Positions 1 through 8,886 of a stretch of 64,000 nt of DNA are shown here, in pieces; the stretch's first letter is position 1; every line of letters starts with the position of its first letter. The notes under the pieces were generated by a model that had not been told where the DNA came from, made no database searches, and saw only the letters and a list, made by a program, of their open reading frames with translations. The position numbers and the translations under genes are program-made. The DNA comes from Streptomyces sp. TRM64462 (GTDB lineage Bacteria; Actinomycetota; Actinomycetes; Streptomycetales; Streptomycetaceae): NCBI RefSeq assembly GCF_013362995.1, contig NZ_JABWDV010000419.1, forward strand, positions 17,659-81,658, written 5' to 3'.

Positions 1-21
1 CGCAGAAAGGTGAATCCCGTC

Positions 22-894
22 ATGCAGCAGCGCACCCGCCCCGGCCGGGCCTGGATCATCACACCGGCCCTGCGCCCCCGCCAGTTCGAGACCGCGCAGA
101 CCTCCGGTGCGGGCGTGGCCCTCGTCGACCTCGAAGACTCCGTGGCCCCGGCGGACAAGCAGGCTGCCCGTCACGCGGCCCAGCAGTTCTTCGACCGGCC
201 GTCGACGCCGTGCACCCTGGGCATCCGCATGAACGCGCCGACCACCCTGGAAGGCGCACGGGACCTGATCGCCATGGCCGCCTACCCGGTCAGGCCCGAC
301 CTCGTCCTCGTCCCGAAAACCGAATCCGCCCGGGACATCGAGCTGGTCGCCGGAGTCCTGGACGCCGAGGGCTACACCCCCGACATCTGGGCCCTGATCG
401 AAACCCCCCGCGCCTTCGACAAGCTCGCCTCGATCACGAAGGCACCCCGGCTCGGCGGCGTCGTCTTCGGCTCCGCCGACTACGCCGCCACCGTCCGCTG
501 CGGCCTGACCTGGCAGGCCCTGCTCTACGCCCGCTCCGCCCTGGTCAACAGCGCCGCAGCCGCGGGCATCCCCGCCATCGACGCCCCGGCCTTCGACCTG
601 AACGACCTCGACGCCTTGCGCCGCGAAGCCGAAAAGGCCAAGGAAATGGGGTTCTACGGCAAGGGCGCGGTCCACCCCCGGCAGGCGGCCGTCATCAACG
701 ACACCTTCGCCCCCTCCGAGAAGGAGATCGCCCGCGCCCGGGCGATCGTCGCCGCCGGACAGAAGAGCGGCAGCGGCATCACGTCGGTGGACGGCCACAT
801 GGTCGGCACCCCCTTCTTCACCGCGGCCCAGGCCCTGGTCCGCGACGTGGACAGCTCATCCGACCGCCCCGGACCCACAGGAGAGTCCTCGTGA
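22..894 (+). CDS. HpcH/HpaI aldolase / CitE-like lyase
   Basis: Predicted TIM-barrel lyase of the HpcH/HpaI aldolase and citrate-lyase beta (CitE) family, which cleaves or forms C-C bonds of acyl-CoA or keto-acid substrates using Mg2+. What shows it: VALVDLEDSV near the N-terminus (metal/substrate-binding Glu-Asp), RMNAP, then LVLVPKTES, ALIETPRAF, FGSADYAA and the KGAVHPRQ motif close to the C-terminus, in family order. About 290 residues is the normal length. An in-frame GTG at position 10 is possible, but ATG at 22 has the purine-rich AAAGGTGA upstream. Its stop overlaps the next gene's GTG (GTGA), so it is translationally coupled to a MaoC-like hydratase. A lyase plus hydratase pair suggests handling of a beta-hydroxyacyl-CoA such as malyl- or methylmalyl-CoA; the substrate is not visible. 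Confidence 0.85.
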   Translation: MQQRTRPGRAWIITPALRPRQFETAQTSGAGVALVDLEDSVAPADKQAARHAAQQFFDRPSTPCTLGIRMNAPTTLEGARDLIAMAAYPVRPDLVLVPKTESARDIELVAGVLDAEGYTPDIWALIETPRAFDKLASITKAPRLGGVVFGSADYAATVRCGLTWQALLYARSALVNSAAAAGIPAIDAPAFDLNDLDALRREAEKAKEMGFYGKGAVHPRQAAVINDTFAPSEKEIARARAIVAAGQKSGSGITSVDGHMVGTPFFTAAQALVRDVDSSSDRPGPTGESS

Positions 895-1421
895 GCAGCA
901 GGCTCCCCCAGGGATACCGGCACATCGCCGCCGGGCGCATCCGTGAGAACGTCGGCCTCGGATACGACGAACTCCCCATCGGACTCGTTATCGAGCACCG
1001 GCCGGGCCGTACGGTCACCGAGACCGACAACCTGATGGGCACCGCGCTGGCTGGCAACACCGCGCCCATCCACACCGACGCCCACTTCGCCCGCAGCACC
1101 GAGTGGGGCCGCGTACTCGTGTGCGGCGGCGTCACGCTGAACCTGGTCGCCGCCATGACCGTACGCAGCACCAGCGGCCTGACCATCGCCAACCTCGCAC
1201 TCACCGACGTCCGCTTCGAGGCCCCCGTCTTCGTCGGCGACACCCTCTACGCCGAAACGGAGATCACCGACCGCAGGCCCTCCGCGAGCCGACCGGAAGA
1301 CGGGATCGTCACCGGCCGGACCTCCGGCCATAACCAGACGGGCACGCGCGTACTGACCTTCACACGCACCTTCCTCATCCCCACCGACCCCGACACCGTC
1401 CGCGCCGCCACCCACTACTAG
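891..1421 (+). CDS. MaoC-family dehydratase/hydratase
   Basis: Single hot-dog-fold MaoC-like enoyl-CoA hydratase of about 176 residues. The GTG at 891 overlaps the upstream stop and is preceded by AGGAGAG. Family features: DNLMGTALAGNTAPIHTDAHFA, which holds the conserved Asn and the Asp/His of the R-hydratase motif (N-x-P-x-H-x-D-x-x-F in most members), then G(G/V)TLNLVAAMTV and the strand pair FEAPVFVGDTLYAETEIT that frames the hot-dog helix. Members related to mesaconyl-CoA hydratase pair with CitE-like malyl-CoA lyases, and that fits the gene immediately upstream. The same operon continues into an acetyltransferase 15 bp downstream. The substrate is unknown. Confidence 0.85.
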   Translation: MSSRLPQGYRHIAAGRIRENVGLGYDELPIGLVIEHRPGRTVTETDNLMGTALAGNTAPIHTDAHFARSTEWGRVLVCGGVTLNLVAAMTVRSTSGLTIANLALTDVRFEAPVFVGDTLYAETEITDRRPSASRPEDGIVTGRTSGHNQTGTRVLTFTRTFLIPTDPDTVRAATHY

Positions 1422-1436
1422 AAGGCGAACCGTCCC

Positions 1437-2534
1437 ATGAGCGACCAGCTGTCCTTCACCACGGCGGACGAGGACCTGTGGCAGCAGTACGACGAACTGG
1501 CCACCCGCGCCTACGGCCACGAGGTCAGCGACATCACCGCCCTACGCGAACACGCCCACCTCCAGGTGGCCATCCGAGGCGGCCGCGTCGTCGCCGGGGG
1601 CCTCGGCCTGCTCGTCAACCAGTTCTTCGGCGGCTCTCCGGTGCCCAGCGCCTACCTCGGCGCCGGCTGCGTTGCCCCCGAAGAACGCGGCGAGCACCTG
1701 GCCACCCACATGACCGCCGAACGGCTGCGCCCCCTCCAGGAACAGGGTGCGGTGATCTCCACGATCTCCACATCCTCCAACGGCTACGCCCGCAGACTCA
1801 GCTGGGAAGCCCCCGTACCCGTATTCGCCTGGGCTGTCGCAGCCGACGACCTGAAGCAGGCGTTCACCAACGACGACTTCGTCACCGAACACGGCCTGAC
1901 GCCGGACACCCAGGGACTCCAGCGCGACCTCGCCCGGCAGTGGAACGGCCCCGTCGAACGCCCCGACTGGTGGTTCCCCTGGAAGCACACCAAGAGCGGC
2001 CTGACCACGTACCGGTTCCACAGGCCCGGACAGCCCACGGCCGGGATGCTCACCCTCGCCACCAAACGCCGCGAACGCCACGGCATGAACCTCGTCGTCC
2101 ACGACTTCTGGGCCACCGACCAGACCACGGCCGCGGCCATGCTCACCTTCCTCGGCCGCCACAACACCCGCGCCGAGACCATCGAATTCCGGCGCGGCGC
2201 GCTCCCGCCCTACCCCTGCCTGCTCAACAACCTCCGCCACCACCGGCTCACCGCCGAAGCATGGCACCCCTGGATGCTGCGCATCCTCGACATCCCCGAA
2301 GCCATCCGCCTCCGCGGATGGCCCGCCGACCTCGACGCCACCGTGCCCATCGAGATCGAGAACGACGACGGCACTCGGGACCGGTACATCCTCCGGATCA
2401 CCGCCGGGTCCGCCGACATCACCCGGACAAACACCACCGGACAGGTGACCCTCACCCGCCAGCAGCTCGCCGTGTGGTACGCAGGCGGCTATCGAAGCAC
2501 CACCTCCGCACACATGGCCGGCGTACGGGTGTGA
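1437..2534 (+). CDS. Eis-like GNAT N-acetyltransferase
   Basis: Cytosolic acetyl-CoA-dependent N-acetyltransferase of the Eis (enhanced intracellular survival) group, about 365 residues. In this family two fused GNAT domains (about residues 1-130 and 150-290) precede a C-terminal SCP2-like sterol-carrier domain (about 295-360). Visible signatures: GAGCVAPEERGEHLATHMTAERL is the acetyl-CoA-binding motif of the first GNAT lobe; YRFHRPGQ with LVVHDFWATDQTTAAAMLTFLGRH is the second lobe; IEIENDDGTRDRYILRIT with TLTRQQLAVWYAGGY is the SCP2-like tail. Such enzymes acetylate amines, aminoglycosides or small metabolites. Third gene of the operon that enters from the left edge. The usual free C-terminal carboxylate acts as general base in this family, and the protein here ends GVRV. 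Confidence 0.8.
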   Translation: MSDQLSFTTADEDLWQQYDELATRAYGHEVSDITALREHAHLQVAIRGGRVVAGGLGLLVNQFFGGSPVPSAYLGAGCVAPEERGEHLATHMTAERLRPLQEQGAVISTISTSSNGYARRLSWEAPVPVFAWAVAADDLKQAFTNDDFVTEHGLTPDTQGLQRDLARQWNGPVERPDWWFPWKHTKSGLTTYRFHRPGQPTAGMLTLATKRRERHGMNLVVHDFWATDQTTAAAMLTFLGRHNTRAETIEFRRGALPPYPCLLNNLRHHRLTAEAWHPWMLRILDIPEAIRLRGWPADLDATVPIEIENDDGTRDRYILRITAGSADITRTNTTGQVTLTRQQLAVWYAGGYRSTTSAHMAGVRV

Positions 2535-2946
2535 AGTGTCTCTTTGATGCCAGGGGCCTCAGGTCGCTTCTCTGCCACCATCGGATTCCTTGACCATGTG
2601 CTCTGACCTGGTGAGATCCCAGTTCGGCCTACTGGCGTCTAGTGGCACCAGTTGCTGGCAGATAGTGGCACCAGCCCAGGACAGATTTGCGGCACTTCCA
2701 TTAACTGACGATCACGGTGAGGGTCCGCTTGGTGGTGAGGGCTGGGCGTGTTTGTCGAGCTATGCGGTGTGTGTAGGGGCAGAGGCCATGTTGGGGGAGG
2801 CCTGGCTGCGGGCGGTGTGCTGTACGGGGGTTCACGGCGTGGTCGGCCGGGACATTGGACGCCCGTTCCCATCCATCGGCACGGCGGGCAGCACCATCGT
2901 GGCGAGTCAGCCGCAGGCCGGCCCGTGCGTGCATTTGGGTATGGCG
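2535..2946. other. Non-coding stretch between convergent genes, with a short direct repeat
   Basis: No convincing gene; a 163-residue open frame here is low-complexity and overlaps the 3' end of the minus-strand gene. The 12-base word tagtggcaccag occurs twice, at 2640-2651 and 2663-2674, 23 bp apart, followed by a looser third copy around 2690-2700. Spaced repeats of this kind are typical of the ends of IS21-like and similar elements, so this may be a decayed insertion-sequence end. No transposase remnant was recognised. Confidence 0.4.
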
Positions 2947-3924
2947 CTACTTGCCCCTGAGATCATCGATCCGACGCTGTTCCCACCAGTCTTGGATCAT
3001 ATCGAGGCGTTTGACGGACGGTTCGATACGGCTCAGGGCTCGGTCCAGGTTGAGGAACGGCACCATCAGGCCGGTGAGTGACGACGTCTTGGACTTCAAC
3101 CCCTCTGCCTGCCTCGTCCAGGGGGCCAGGTGTTTGGCTGTGTCGCTGAGGCCGGTCAGCATGCGGGCCATGTCGTCATCTGGCGGGGCCGCGGCCGTTT
3201 CACCGGAGCTTTTGGAGCCGAGGAGTTGTTGGGCGATAGCTACGGCTGTGGAGACAGCCTGGACTCGCTTCGTAGCGTGGTCGTGGAACCGGCGGGCCAT
3301 CGATGTGAGATCGATGTCGACGCCTTCGGTCAGGCGGCCCTGAAGCTGGTGTGGCGTCACGATGGGGGCGGGGTCCGACGAAGCCATGACCCAGGCGATC
3401 GGTTTGTGTCGGGCGAGGAGTTCGTCTGCCAACACCCGGTAGGCCAGTACAAGGTCTGCGATCAGGTCGGGTTCCAGGGTGTCACGGTGGTAGGCCGCGT
3501 TGCGGTATTCGTGCAGCCGGTCGAGTACGTCGCGTTCGTGGTCCGTCAGCACGCCCCGCTGCCTCAGGAACTTGGTCTTCTGGTCCAGGTGGTTGTCCAT
3601 CTTTGCCCGCCGGTCCGGGCCTACATGCTGATCGATCAGCTGACTCAGCTGTCCATCGAGCTGCCCGCCGCTGTCACGGAACCTTTGCATCTCTTCGATG
3701 GTGCTGTCGGGGATCTGGAAGGCCAGTTGGGCGTTGACCTCACGGCCGATGATCACCTCGACTAGATGGTCCAGGAGGATGAGGGCAAGGCGATCGTGTG
3801 CTTGGTCGCCTGCCTCGGCACATCGCCGGATTTCGGCTATTTCGACCGCGAGCCAGTTCCATTGTTCGGAGTTCTGTGAGGCCGGGCGGTCCCAATCGGA
3901 AGCGAAAGGCTGCATGAGAGGCAT
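2947..3924 (-). CDS. HEPN-like protein, function unknown
   Basis: Soluble, mostly helical protein of 325 residues. No enzyme family is recognised outright, but residues 137-150 read LHEYRNAAYHRDTL. The R-N-x3-H core (R141 to H146) matches the R-x4-6-H motif of HEPN domains, which in many toxin and abortive-infection proteins form an RNase active site at a dimer interface. The flanking LDRLHEY and LVLAYRVLADELL segments fit the surrounding long helices. It is the gene immediately downstream of qatD on the same strand (about 196 bp gap), but is not a standard Qat component, so I treat it as a separate defence-like gene. The start is either Met1 or Met4; AAGGGTGGAG precedes both. The RNase role is inference. 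Confidence 0.6.
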   Translation of the reverse strand: MPLMQPFASDWDRPASQNSEQWNWLAVEIAEIRRCAEAGDQAHDRLALILLDHLVEVIIGREVNAQLAFQIPDSTIEEMQRFRDSGGQLDGQLSQLIDQHVGPDRRAKMDNHLDQKTKFLRQRGVLTDHERDVLDRLHEYRNAAYHRDTLEPDLIADLVLAYRVLADELLARHKPIAWVMASSDPAPIVTPHQLQGRLTEGVDIDLTSMARRFHDHATKRVQAVSTAVAIAQQLLGSKSSGETAAAPPDDDMARMLTGLSDTAKHLAPWTRQAEGLKSKTSSLTGLMVPFLNLDRALSRIEPSVKRLDMIQDWWEQRRIDDLRGK

Positions 3925-4120
3925 GACTCCACCCTTTCATCCCTCCTCCGGGCGACCATCAGGTGAGATAGACAGCCTTGAGGCGAGGCGACCCACCGCC
4001 CAAGGGCGGACGGTGCGGCCTTCGCGCTTACTGGTCCGTGCGGGATTTCCCACGCTGTGGTTGCTCAGGGCCCAGCCGCGACCGTGAGGAACGGGGCGTG
4101 GGAGGCGCTTGACGCTGCGG

Positions 4121-4870
4121 TCACTGGGGAAGTCCGGTGGTGTCGAGGAAACGCTGCTGGTTGCCGTGGATGTGCCGGGTGGCTTGTTCGGGTGTCAGCG
4201 CCCAGCGGGTGGCGAGGCGGGCGACGACGTCGGAGAGGTCTGCCGGTCGAGCGGGGTGCCTGTTGTGACGGGCGAACGGGCCATCGGTCTCGAGGAGGAC
4301 ACGGTCAGGCGGCAAAATTTCGAGGAGGGCGCGCCCTTTTTGCGAGGTGGTCATTGCCGGGTTGACGGAGAACCACAGTCCTGCGGCCAGGGCCTCGTCG
4401 ACCAGGGCCAGAGGGCCTGTGTACCAGTGCAGGATCGCGGCGGTGACTCCGGCCTGGGCGAGTCGGGAGAAGGTGTCCTTCTCGGCGCCGCGGCTGTGTA
4501 CGGTCATGGGCAGGTTACGGGTTCGGGGATCAGCGAGGACGGCCTCGAGGACTCGCAGCTGTGCGCGTCGTGTGGTGCGTCCGGCGGGGGAGTAGTCGAG
4601 CCCAATCTCACCGACCCATGTGGTTTCGGGCAGCATGCGCAGAAACCGGGCGATGTCGGCGGGAGTAAAGCTGTGGGCACGTAGAGGATGCATGCCCAGT
4701 GCCGGGTGGACGCCACGGCGTCTACCCAGCCGGGCTCGCAACAGCCGGTACTCTCCAGGATCCTCGGTGACGGCCACGACGTCGACGCGAGCCTCGGCGG
4801 CCTGGCGCAGGACGGCTACCGGGTCGTCGTAACCGCTCACGTGGCAATGGCTGTCGAGCAGATGGTTCAC
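4121..4870 (-). CDS. qatD: QatD, TatD-family metal-dependent hydrolase
   Basis: TatD-like amidohydrolase-fold nuclease of 249 residues, last gene of the Qat anti-phage operon. Metal-ligand motifs appear in family order: DSHCH (His8, His10), GMHPLRAH, WVGEIGLDYS (Glu), PMTVHSRG (His), AILHWYTG (His) and LLETDGPF (Asp). I chose GTG 4870-4868 because it gives the canonical N-terminus VNHLLDSHCH and overlaps the qatC stop as GTGA; the longer frame starting at 4954 is only qatC overlap. In characterised Qat systems all four proteins are needed for protection, and the TatD protein is the presumed nuclease. Nothing essential is missing here. Confidence 0.92.
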   Translation of the reverse strand: MNHLLDSHCHVSGYDDPVAVLRQAAEARVDVVAVTEDPGEYRLLRARLGRRRGVHPALGMHPLRAHSFTPADIARFLRMLPETTWVGEIGLDYSPAGRTTRRAQLRVLEAVLADPRTRNLPMTVHSRGAEKDTFSRLAQAGVTAAILHWYTGPLALVDEALAAGLWFSVNPAMTTSQKGRALLEILPPDRVLLETDGPFARHNRHPARPADLSDVVARLATRWALTPEQATRHIHGNQQRFLDTTGLPQ

Positions 4871-6204
4871 GAGGCGTGTTCCAACAGTCGTGCGAGCTGC
4901 CCCTGCGCGCCCGAGGTCAGCCAGGCGCGGATCTCGGCGATGCCGCGCCGCCATACGTCGATGTAAGCGGTGCGCTCGCCACGGGGCAGCGGGCCGTTGC
5001 GCAGGACGTCACTGGTGGGCCGGCCAAGGCGGGTGCCAGCCACAACAGCACGCAAGTCAGCGCTGCGGCCGGAGTCCGGATCCAGTAGTTCGGGATCGTT
5101 CAGCGCATCCCAGGCGTAGTGCCTGGCGTCGTCCCAGCCCGCCCGGGACATCGACGCCCGGCGGATCAGGCACGGGAAGCAGTAGCCGCAGTTGCCCTGC
5201 GGCCGCTCGGCGTAGCGGGCGGCCTCGGGATGGGAGCAGGAGATGCTCTGCGGTGCGAGTTCCCGCAGAAGCGGCTGATTGCGGCTGCCGACGAGCATCT
5301 CGCCCTTGGTCTGCAACCGGTAGGGGTTGACCAGCCGGTTGTGAACGCCGACCGCCTCCTTCACCTGTTCCAGCAGCGCCAAGTAGTGCGGATGGGTAGT
5401 GCGGGTGCTGAAGCTCCCGGCCCGAGCACGGGTGAGGGGCACGTTGATGCCGATGTAGCCGTTCTCCGGGAGATAGACCGGGACGTTCGGGCCGATGGAG
5501 GAGGCGATCGCCAGGGCGGTCGACAAGAACATCAGTGAGCGTGAACGGGTGGTGGTCTCACGGCCGTCGGGCAGTGGTCTGGCCTGGGACGGATGCGCGG
5601 GCGCCGGCCGCAAGAACAGGCGCAGCGAGACCACCCGTGAGCCGTAGTGACCGCGTAGATGCCGCAACAGACGGGCCTGAGCGCGTGGAGTCTGGCCGCC
5701 CTCGTAGTGCGACAGGAGACATAGGCGCCGGTCAGGGTCCTCCTCCAGCAAGTCGATGACCCCACACAGGGAGTCCAGGCCTCCCGAGAACAGGCACACA
5801 CCGTCCGCAACGACCCGCCCCTGGCCACTGTCCGAACCGTGCGGCAGAGGTGCGGATCGCTGAGAGCGGGGATGCAGAGTCCACCGGTCGCCGGTCAGGA
5901 AGCGCAGAGTTGTCTGCGAGGCCTCCACCGGCCACCTACCGGCGTCTTCTGCCGGGAAGACCAGAGACAGATCACGTGTCCAGGCATCGTTGGTGCGGCT
6001 GCGTTCGCTCACTCTGTCGCTGATGTAGGCGCCGACCGCCATGATCATCAGGTCAGCCGCCTGACGAGTGGGCCGGAAGGAACGGAACAGCCCGAGGCCG
6101 GCCTGCACTGTGCCCTTAGGCGAGCCCGGGGCGAAGTCCAGCAGGATCCCTTCGGGCGGCGCGGGATCGTCGAACTCCTCGGTACGCACCGTGAACTGTG
6201 TCAT
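4867..6204 (-). CDS. qatC: QatC, QueC-like ATP-pyrophosphatase
   Basis: QueC-like protein of 445 residues, longer than housekeeping 7-cyano-7-deazaguanine synthase (about 220-230), as expected of QatC. Residues 140-145 are SGGLDS, the PP-loop that binds ATP and releases pyrophosphate. Near the C-terminus C-x(n)-CGYCFPC supplies four Cys, the QueC-type zinc site. This fold builds the nitrile of preQ0 in queuosine and deazapurine pathways; in Qat it is thought to modify an unknown nucleic-acid or protein target. It overlaps qatB by four bases (ATGA) and qatD by four bases (GTGA), so it is tightly co-translated. Confidence 0.92.
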   Translation of the reverse strand: MTQFTVRTEEFDDPAPPEGILLDFAPGSPKGTVQAGLGLFRSFRPTRQAADLMIMAVGAYISDRVSERSRTNDAWTRDLSLVFPAEDAGRWPVEASQTTLRFLTGDRWTLHPRSQRSAPLPHGSDSGQGRVVADGVCLFSGGLDSLCGVIDLLEEDPDRRLCLLSHYEGGQTPRAQARLLRHLRGHYGSRVVSLRLFLRPAPAHPSQARPLPDGRETTTRSRSLMFLSTALAIASSIGPNVPVYLPENGYIGINVPLTRARAGSFSTRTTHPHYLALLEQVKEAVGVHNRLVNPYRLQTKGEMLVGSRNQPLLRELAPQSISCSHPEAARYAERPQGNCGYCFPCLIRRASMSRAGWDDARHYAWDALNDPELLDPDSGRSADLRAVVAGTRLGRPTSDVLRNGPLPRGERTAYIDVWRRGIAEIRAWLTSGAQGQLARLLEHAS

Positions 6205-6914
6205 GCCAGCCCCTCCAACGCCTGGTAGGCCAGTTCCACGGCATTCTCAACAAGAGCACGGCCGTCTGGGCCCGACCAGTCCAAACTCAACGGCTGCGCA
6301 GGCATCTGGATGGCCACGCAGTCCTCGATGATCTGGCGCATCTGCCCGTCAGCGCGGCGTGCAGCCTCGGGGTCGGCGATAGTGCCGAGCCGTTCGGCCA
6401 CCACCGGCACCCGGTTGTAGATGTAGTGCGTCAGGAACAGTTCGAGCAGCCGCTCCACATCGTTGCGGTCGGCTGCCTCGCTTTCGAGCTCCTCCCAGGT
6501 GTCCGCCTCGCCAAACAATTCCTCCAGAACGTCGCAGACCGCGTCCCGGGCCGCCTGCCCGTCCAGGTCGCCCCCAGCACCAGCCAGTTGCGTCACCAGC
6601 TCATCGACGATCTCGTACCGGTCCCGCCCGACCAGGTCGCCCAGCGACGCCTGACGCAGCGCCTCGCCCAGCCCGTCGGCGGCCACCCCGGACAGCAGGC
6701 CGCCCAGCCGCTGGGCCGTGCTGCGCCCGGCCGCCGCGCCCGCGGCGGCGGCCGCAGCGCCACCCAGGACCGGAACGTGGCGGGCAAGGACGGCGGCAGC
6801 CCGGCTGCGGGGAGCGGAACCATGGCTGACGTCGCGGGCGTATGCGGTCGCCGCGTGCTTGAGAGGCGTCCACGCCCCGCCGGAGCCACTGGTGCGGTCG
6901 GTGGAAGTACCCAC
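6201..6914 (-). CDS. qatB: QatB, Qat anti-phage system subunit
   Basis: Protein of 237 residues with no enzyme motif, in exactly the position of QatB between qatA and qatC. It starts with the Ser/Gly/Thr-rich MGTSTDRTSGSGGAW expected of this family and has an Ala/Gly-rich segment at about 50-75 (VLGGAAAAAAGAAAGRSTAQRLGG). It then becomes helical and acidic (YEIVDELVTQLAG, CDVLEELFGEADTWEELESEAADRNDVERLLELFLTHYIYNR). One base separates the qatA stop from its ATG. QatB has no assigned biochemical role; the assignment rests mainly on context. Confidence 0.85.
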   Translation of the reverse strand: MGTSTDRTSGSGGAWTPLKHAATAYARDVSHGSAPRSRAAAVLARHVPVLGGAAAAAAGAAAGRSTAQRLGGLLSGVAADGLGEALRQASLGDLVGRDRYEIVDELVTQLAGAGGDLDGQAARDAVCDVLEELFGEADTWEELESEAADRNDVERLLELFLTHYIYNRVPVVAERLGTIADPEAARRADGQMRQIIEDCVAIQMPAQPLSLDWSGPDGRALVENAVELAYQALEGLA

Positions 6915-6915
6915 T

Positions 6916-8886
6916 TCAGCTACGCCCTTGCCGCCGGCGCACGTCGCGAGCCTGGCGCACGAACGCGCCTGCCGGGGTACCTGTGGACTCCCAGCCGTCC
7001 AGCAGAGCCGTCACGGAGGGGTCGGTGGGGGGCAGCCGTCGCACCAGGGTCGAGAGCTTCGGGCGCAGGAGCTCCAAAGGGACGAGTCTGAGCCGCTCGC
7101 AGACGTCCCGAGCGATCGCGGGGATCTCGTGACACAGCTCCGCCGCGCTGTCCGTGGCCGGTCCCGCCGGATCACGCTGAACCACCTGCATAAGGTGCTC
7201 CACGAGTGTCGGCAGATCCTCAGCCGCCACGGTCTGCTGCACCTGTCGCACCGCGGCCCGGCGCCGGCCGACGACGTCGGACTGGAGCAGGCCGAGCAGT
7301 TCCTGGACATGCGCGGGCAGAAGCGCCGTGGTGGCCGCTAGCCTCAATTTGGCCCGCGCGAACGTGAAGTACGGGCCGAGATCTACTGCGGCCAGGGCGG
7401 GATCCATCCGAAGCCAGGCGTCGATATGCGGCATCTCCGCCCAGGCGCGAACCTCCTCGTTCAGCTCGCCCGTGGCGGTGCTCTCCCCGCGAGCCCGCCC
7501 TCGCCTTGGGGGACGTCCGTCCGAGGAGGCGCGTGGCTCCTCGGGAGTCTGGCTGTCGCCCGATCCTCTCTGAGCGGCCGTCGCCGCACCGCGTGCGTGC
7601 CGTTCGGCGGCTTGGAGATGTCCGTTCCCGCCCGATCCCAGTGCCTGGACCTGCCAGTCGAACAGATTCTGGAAGTCGGTCAAGTACTGCTCTTCCAGCA
7701 CCATGAGCTTGGCCAGGACCGCCGCGTCCAGCCTCGTACCCCGGCGTTCGGCGCTCGCCAGGCGCAGGGTCAGCGTGTTCAGAAACCGCTTGATCTGCCG
7801 AGGATTGCCACGCAACGTACTGCCGAGCACCGGGGAGATCGCCGCCGCCCACGTCATGTCCTCGTACAACCGCGTCGGCATGCCAGCGCCGAGCGTGGCA
7901 GATGCGATGCCCGCATTCAGAGCAACCCCAAGGGCGCTTTCGCGCCTGCGCAGGTCAACTGCTTCGCACACCCTCTCGAACTGCTCCCGCTCAAGGTGCA
8001 GTTGCGCCAGCAGCAAATGCATGTATGTCTCGGCTTCGGGCGCGGACAACACCGGAATGCTGATCTTGACCTGGAGCATCTTCTCCAGATACTCCGCGCC
8101 CAGACCAGACGTTCCGGGGCGGCCGAGGCCCGGGTAGCGTCGGTCGATGGCGGCCTGCACGACCTCGGGGTGGGCAGCGATCACGAACGCGCTTTTCTCC
8201 ACGTTGAGGAAGAGACGGATCGCCTCAAAGGTGTCAACGACCGTATGTGGCAGGCACCGGTCCAGGTCATCGATCAACACGATCACCGCCCGAACCTGCT
8301 CCAACGAACCCACCAAGCTGGCGAACTCCTGCCGGAACGCCCCCGGGTCCGCGGGAGTGCGGTTCTCTTCCGCGCTCTCCCCGACAGGCTCCTGGTCCGG
8401 GTACGTCCCCCCGACAGCGCTCTGGGCGATGGTGGAGGCCACGTCAGCCAAACCGGGATCGAGCGCGCCGGCAGCCATGGCCGCGCCGGCGGGCAGTGCC
8501 GCTCCGACCAGCATCTGTACCGGCCGCCGCAGGCTCCGGGCCACTCGTCTGAGTCGGCCCGCCTCCACAGCCTCGGCGCTGCCCTCATCGGCTTCTTGCT
8601 GCAGGCGCGTCAGCACTGCCTCCATGAGCGCGCCCTTGATGTCCTCATAGCCTTCGTACTGCCACGGGCTGAACGGGACCACGACGAAATGTCCGGCCTC
8701 GTCGGATGAAATGGTCGACAGTTCCTTCGAGACGATCCTCAGCAGGCTGCTCTTGCCTGAACCCCAACCACCGAGCACACCCAGCGTCAGAGGCAGGAGC
8801 CGCTGCTGTGTCAGAGCAACGACCATCTCGTCAACGAGGAAGTCAAACCCGAGAAGGTCCAGATCCGTCTCGTTATCCGACCACAC
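6916..8886 (-). CDS. qatA: QatA, KAP-family P-loop ATPase
   Basis: Cytosolic KAP-type NTPase of 656 residues. Walker A is GGWGSGKSS at residues 39-46, Walker B is VIVLIDDLDR ending at about residue 210, and the family's RQIKRFLNTL helix follows. GTG at 8886 is chosen because GGGAGGT lies five bases upstream and the N-terminus VWSDNETDLDLLGFDFLVDEM matches QatA proteins; the frame extending to 9006 has no support. The insert between the Walker motifs is hydrophobic (LVGAALPAGAAMAAGAL, about 126-140), as in many KAP ATPases that carry membrane hairpins. First gene of the four-gene operon; its promoter should lie in the 8887-9543 gap, but I saw no convincing one. Confidence 0.92.
   Translation of the reverse strand: MWSDNETDLDLLGFDFLVDEMVVALTQQRLLPLTLGVLGGWGSGKSSLLRIVSKELSTISSDEAGHFVVVPFSPWQYEGYEDIKGALMEAVLTRLQQEADEGSAEAVEAGRLRRVARSLRRPVQMLVGAALPAGAAMAAGALDPGLADVASTIAQSAVGGTYPDQEPVGESAEENRTPADPGAFRQEFASLVGSLEQVRAVIVLIDDLDRCLPHTVVDTFEAIRLFLNVEKSAFVIAAHPEVVQAAIDRRYPGLGRPGTSGLGAEYLEKMLQVKISIPVLSAPEAETYMHLLLAQLHLEREQFERVCEAVDLRRRESALGVALNAGIASATLGAGMPTRLYEDMTWAAAISPVLGSTLRGNPRQIKRFLNTLTLRLASAERRGTRLDAAVLAKLMVLEEQYLTDFQNLFDWQVQALGSGGNGHLQAAERHARGAATAAQRGSGDSQTPEEPRASSDGRPPRRGRARGESTATGELNEEVRAWAEMPHIDAWLRMDPALAAVDLGPYFTFARAKLRLAATTALLPAHVQELLGLLQSDVVGRRRAAVRQVQQTVAAEDLPTLVEHLMQVVQRDPAGPATDSAAELCHEIPAIARDVCERLRLVPLELLRPKLSTLVRRLPPTDPSVTALLDGWESTGTPAGAFVRQARDVRRRQGRS

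Noticed and set aside
2590..3081. 163-codon plus-strand frame
   Set aside because: Runs over the direct repeats and into the 3' end of the HEPN-like gene; not protein-like.
4871..4954. Longer QatD start at 4954
   Set aside because: Translates antisense-like qatC overlap; GTG 4870 gives the canonical TatD N-terminus and GTGA coupling.
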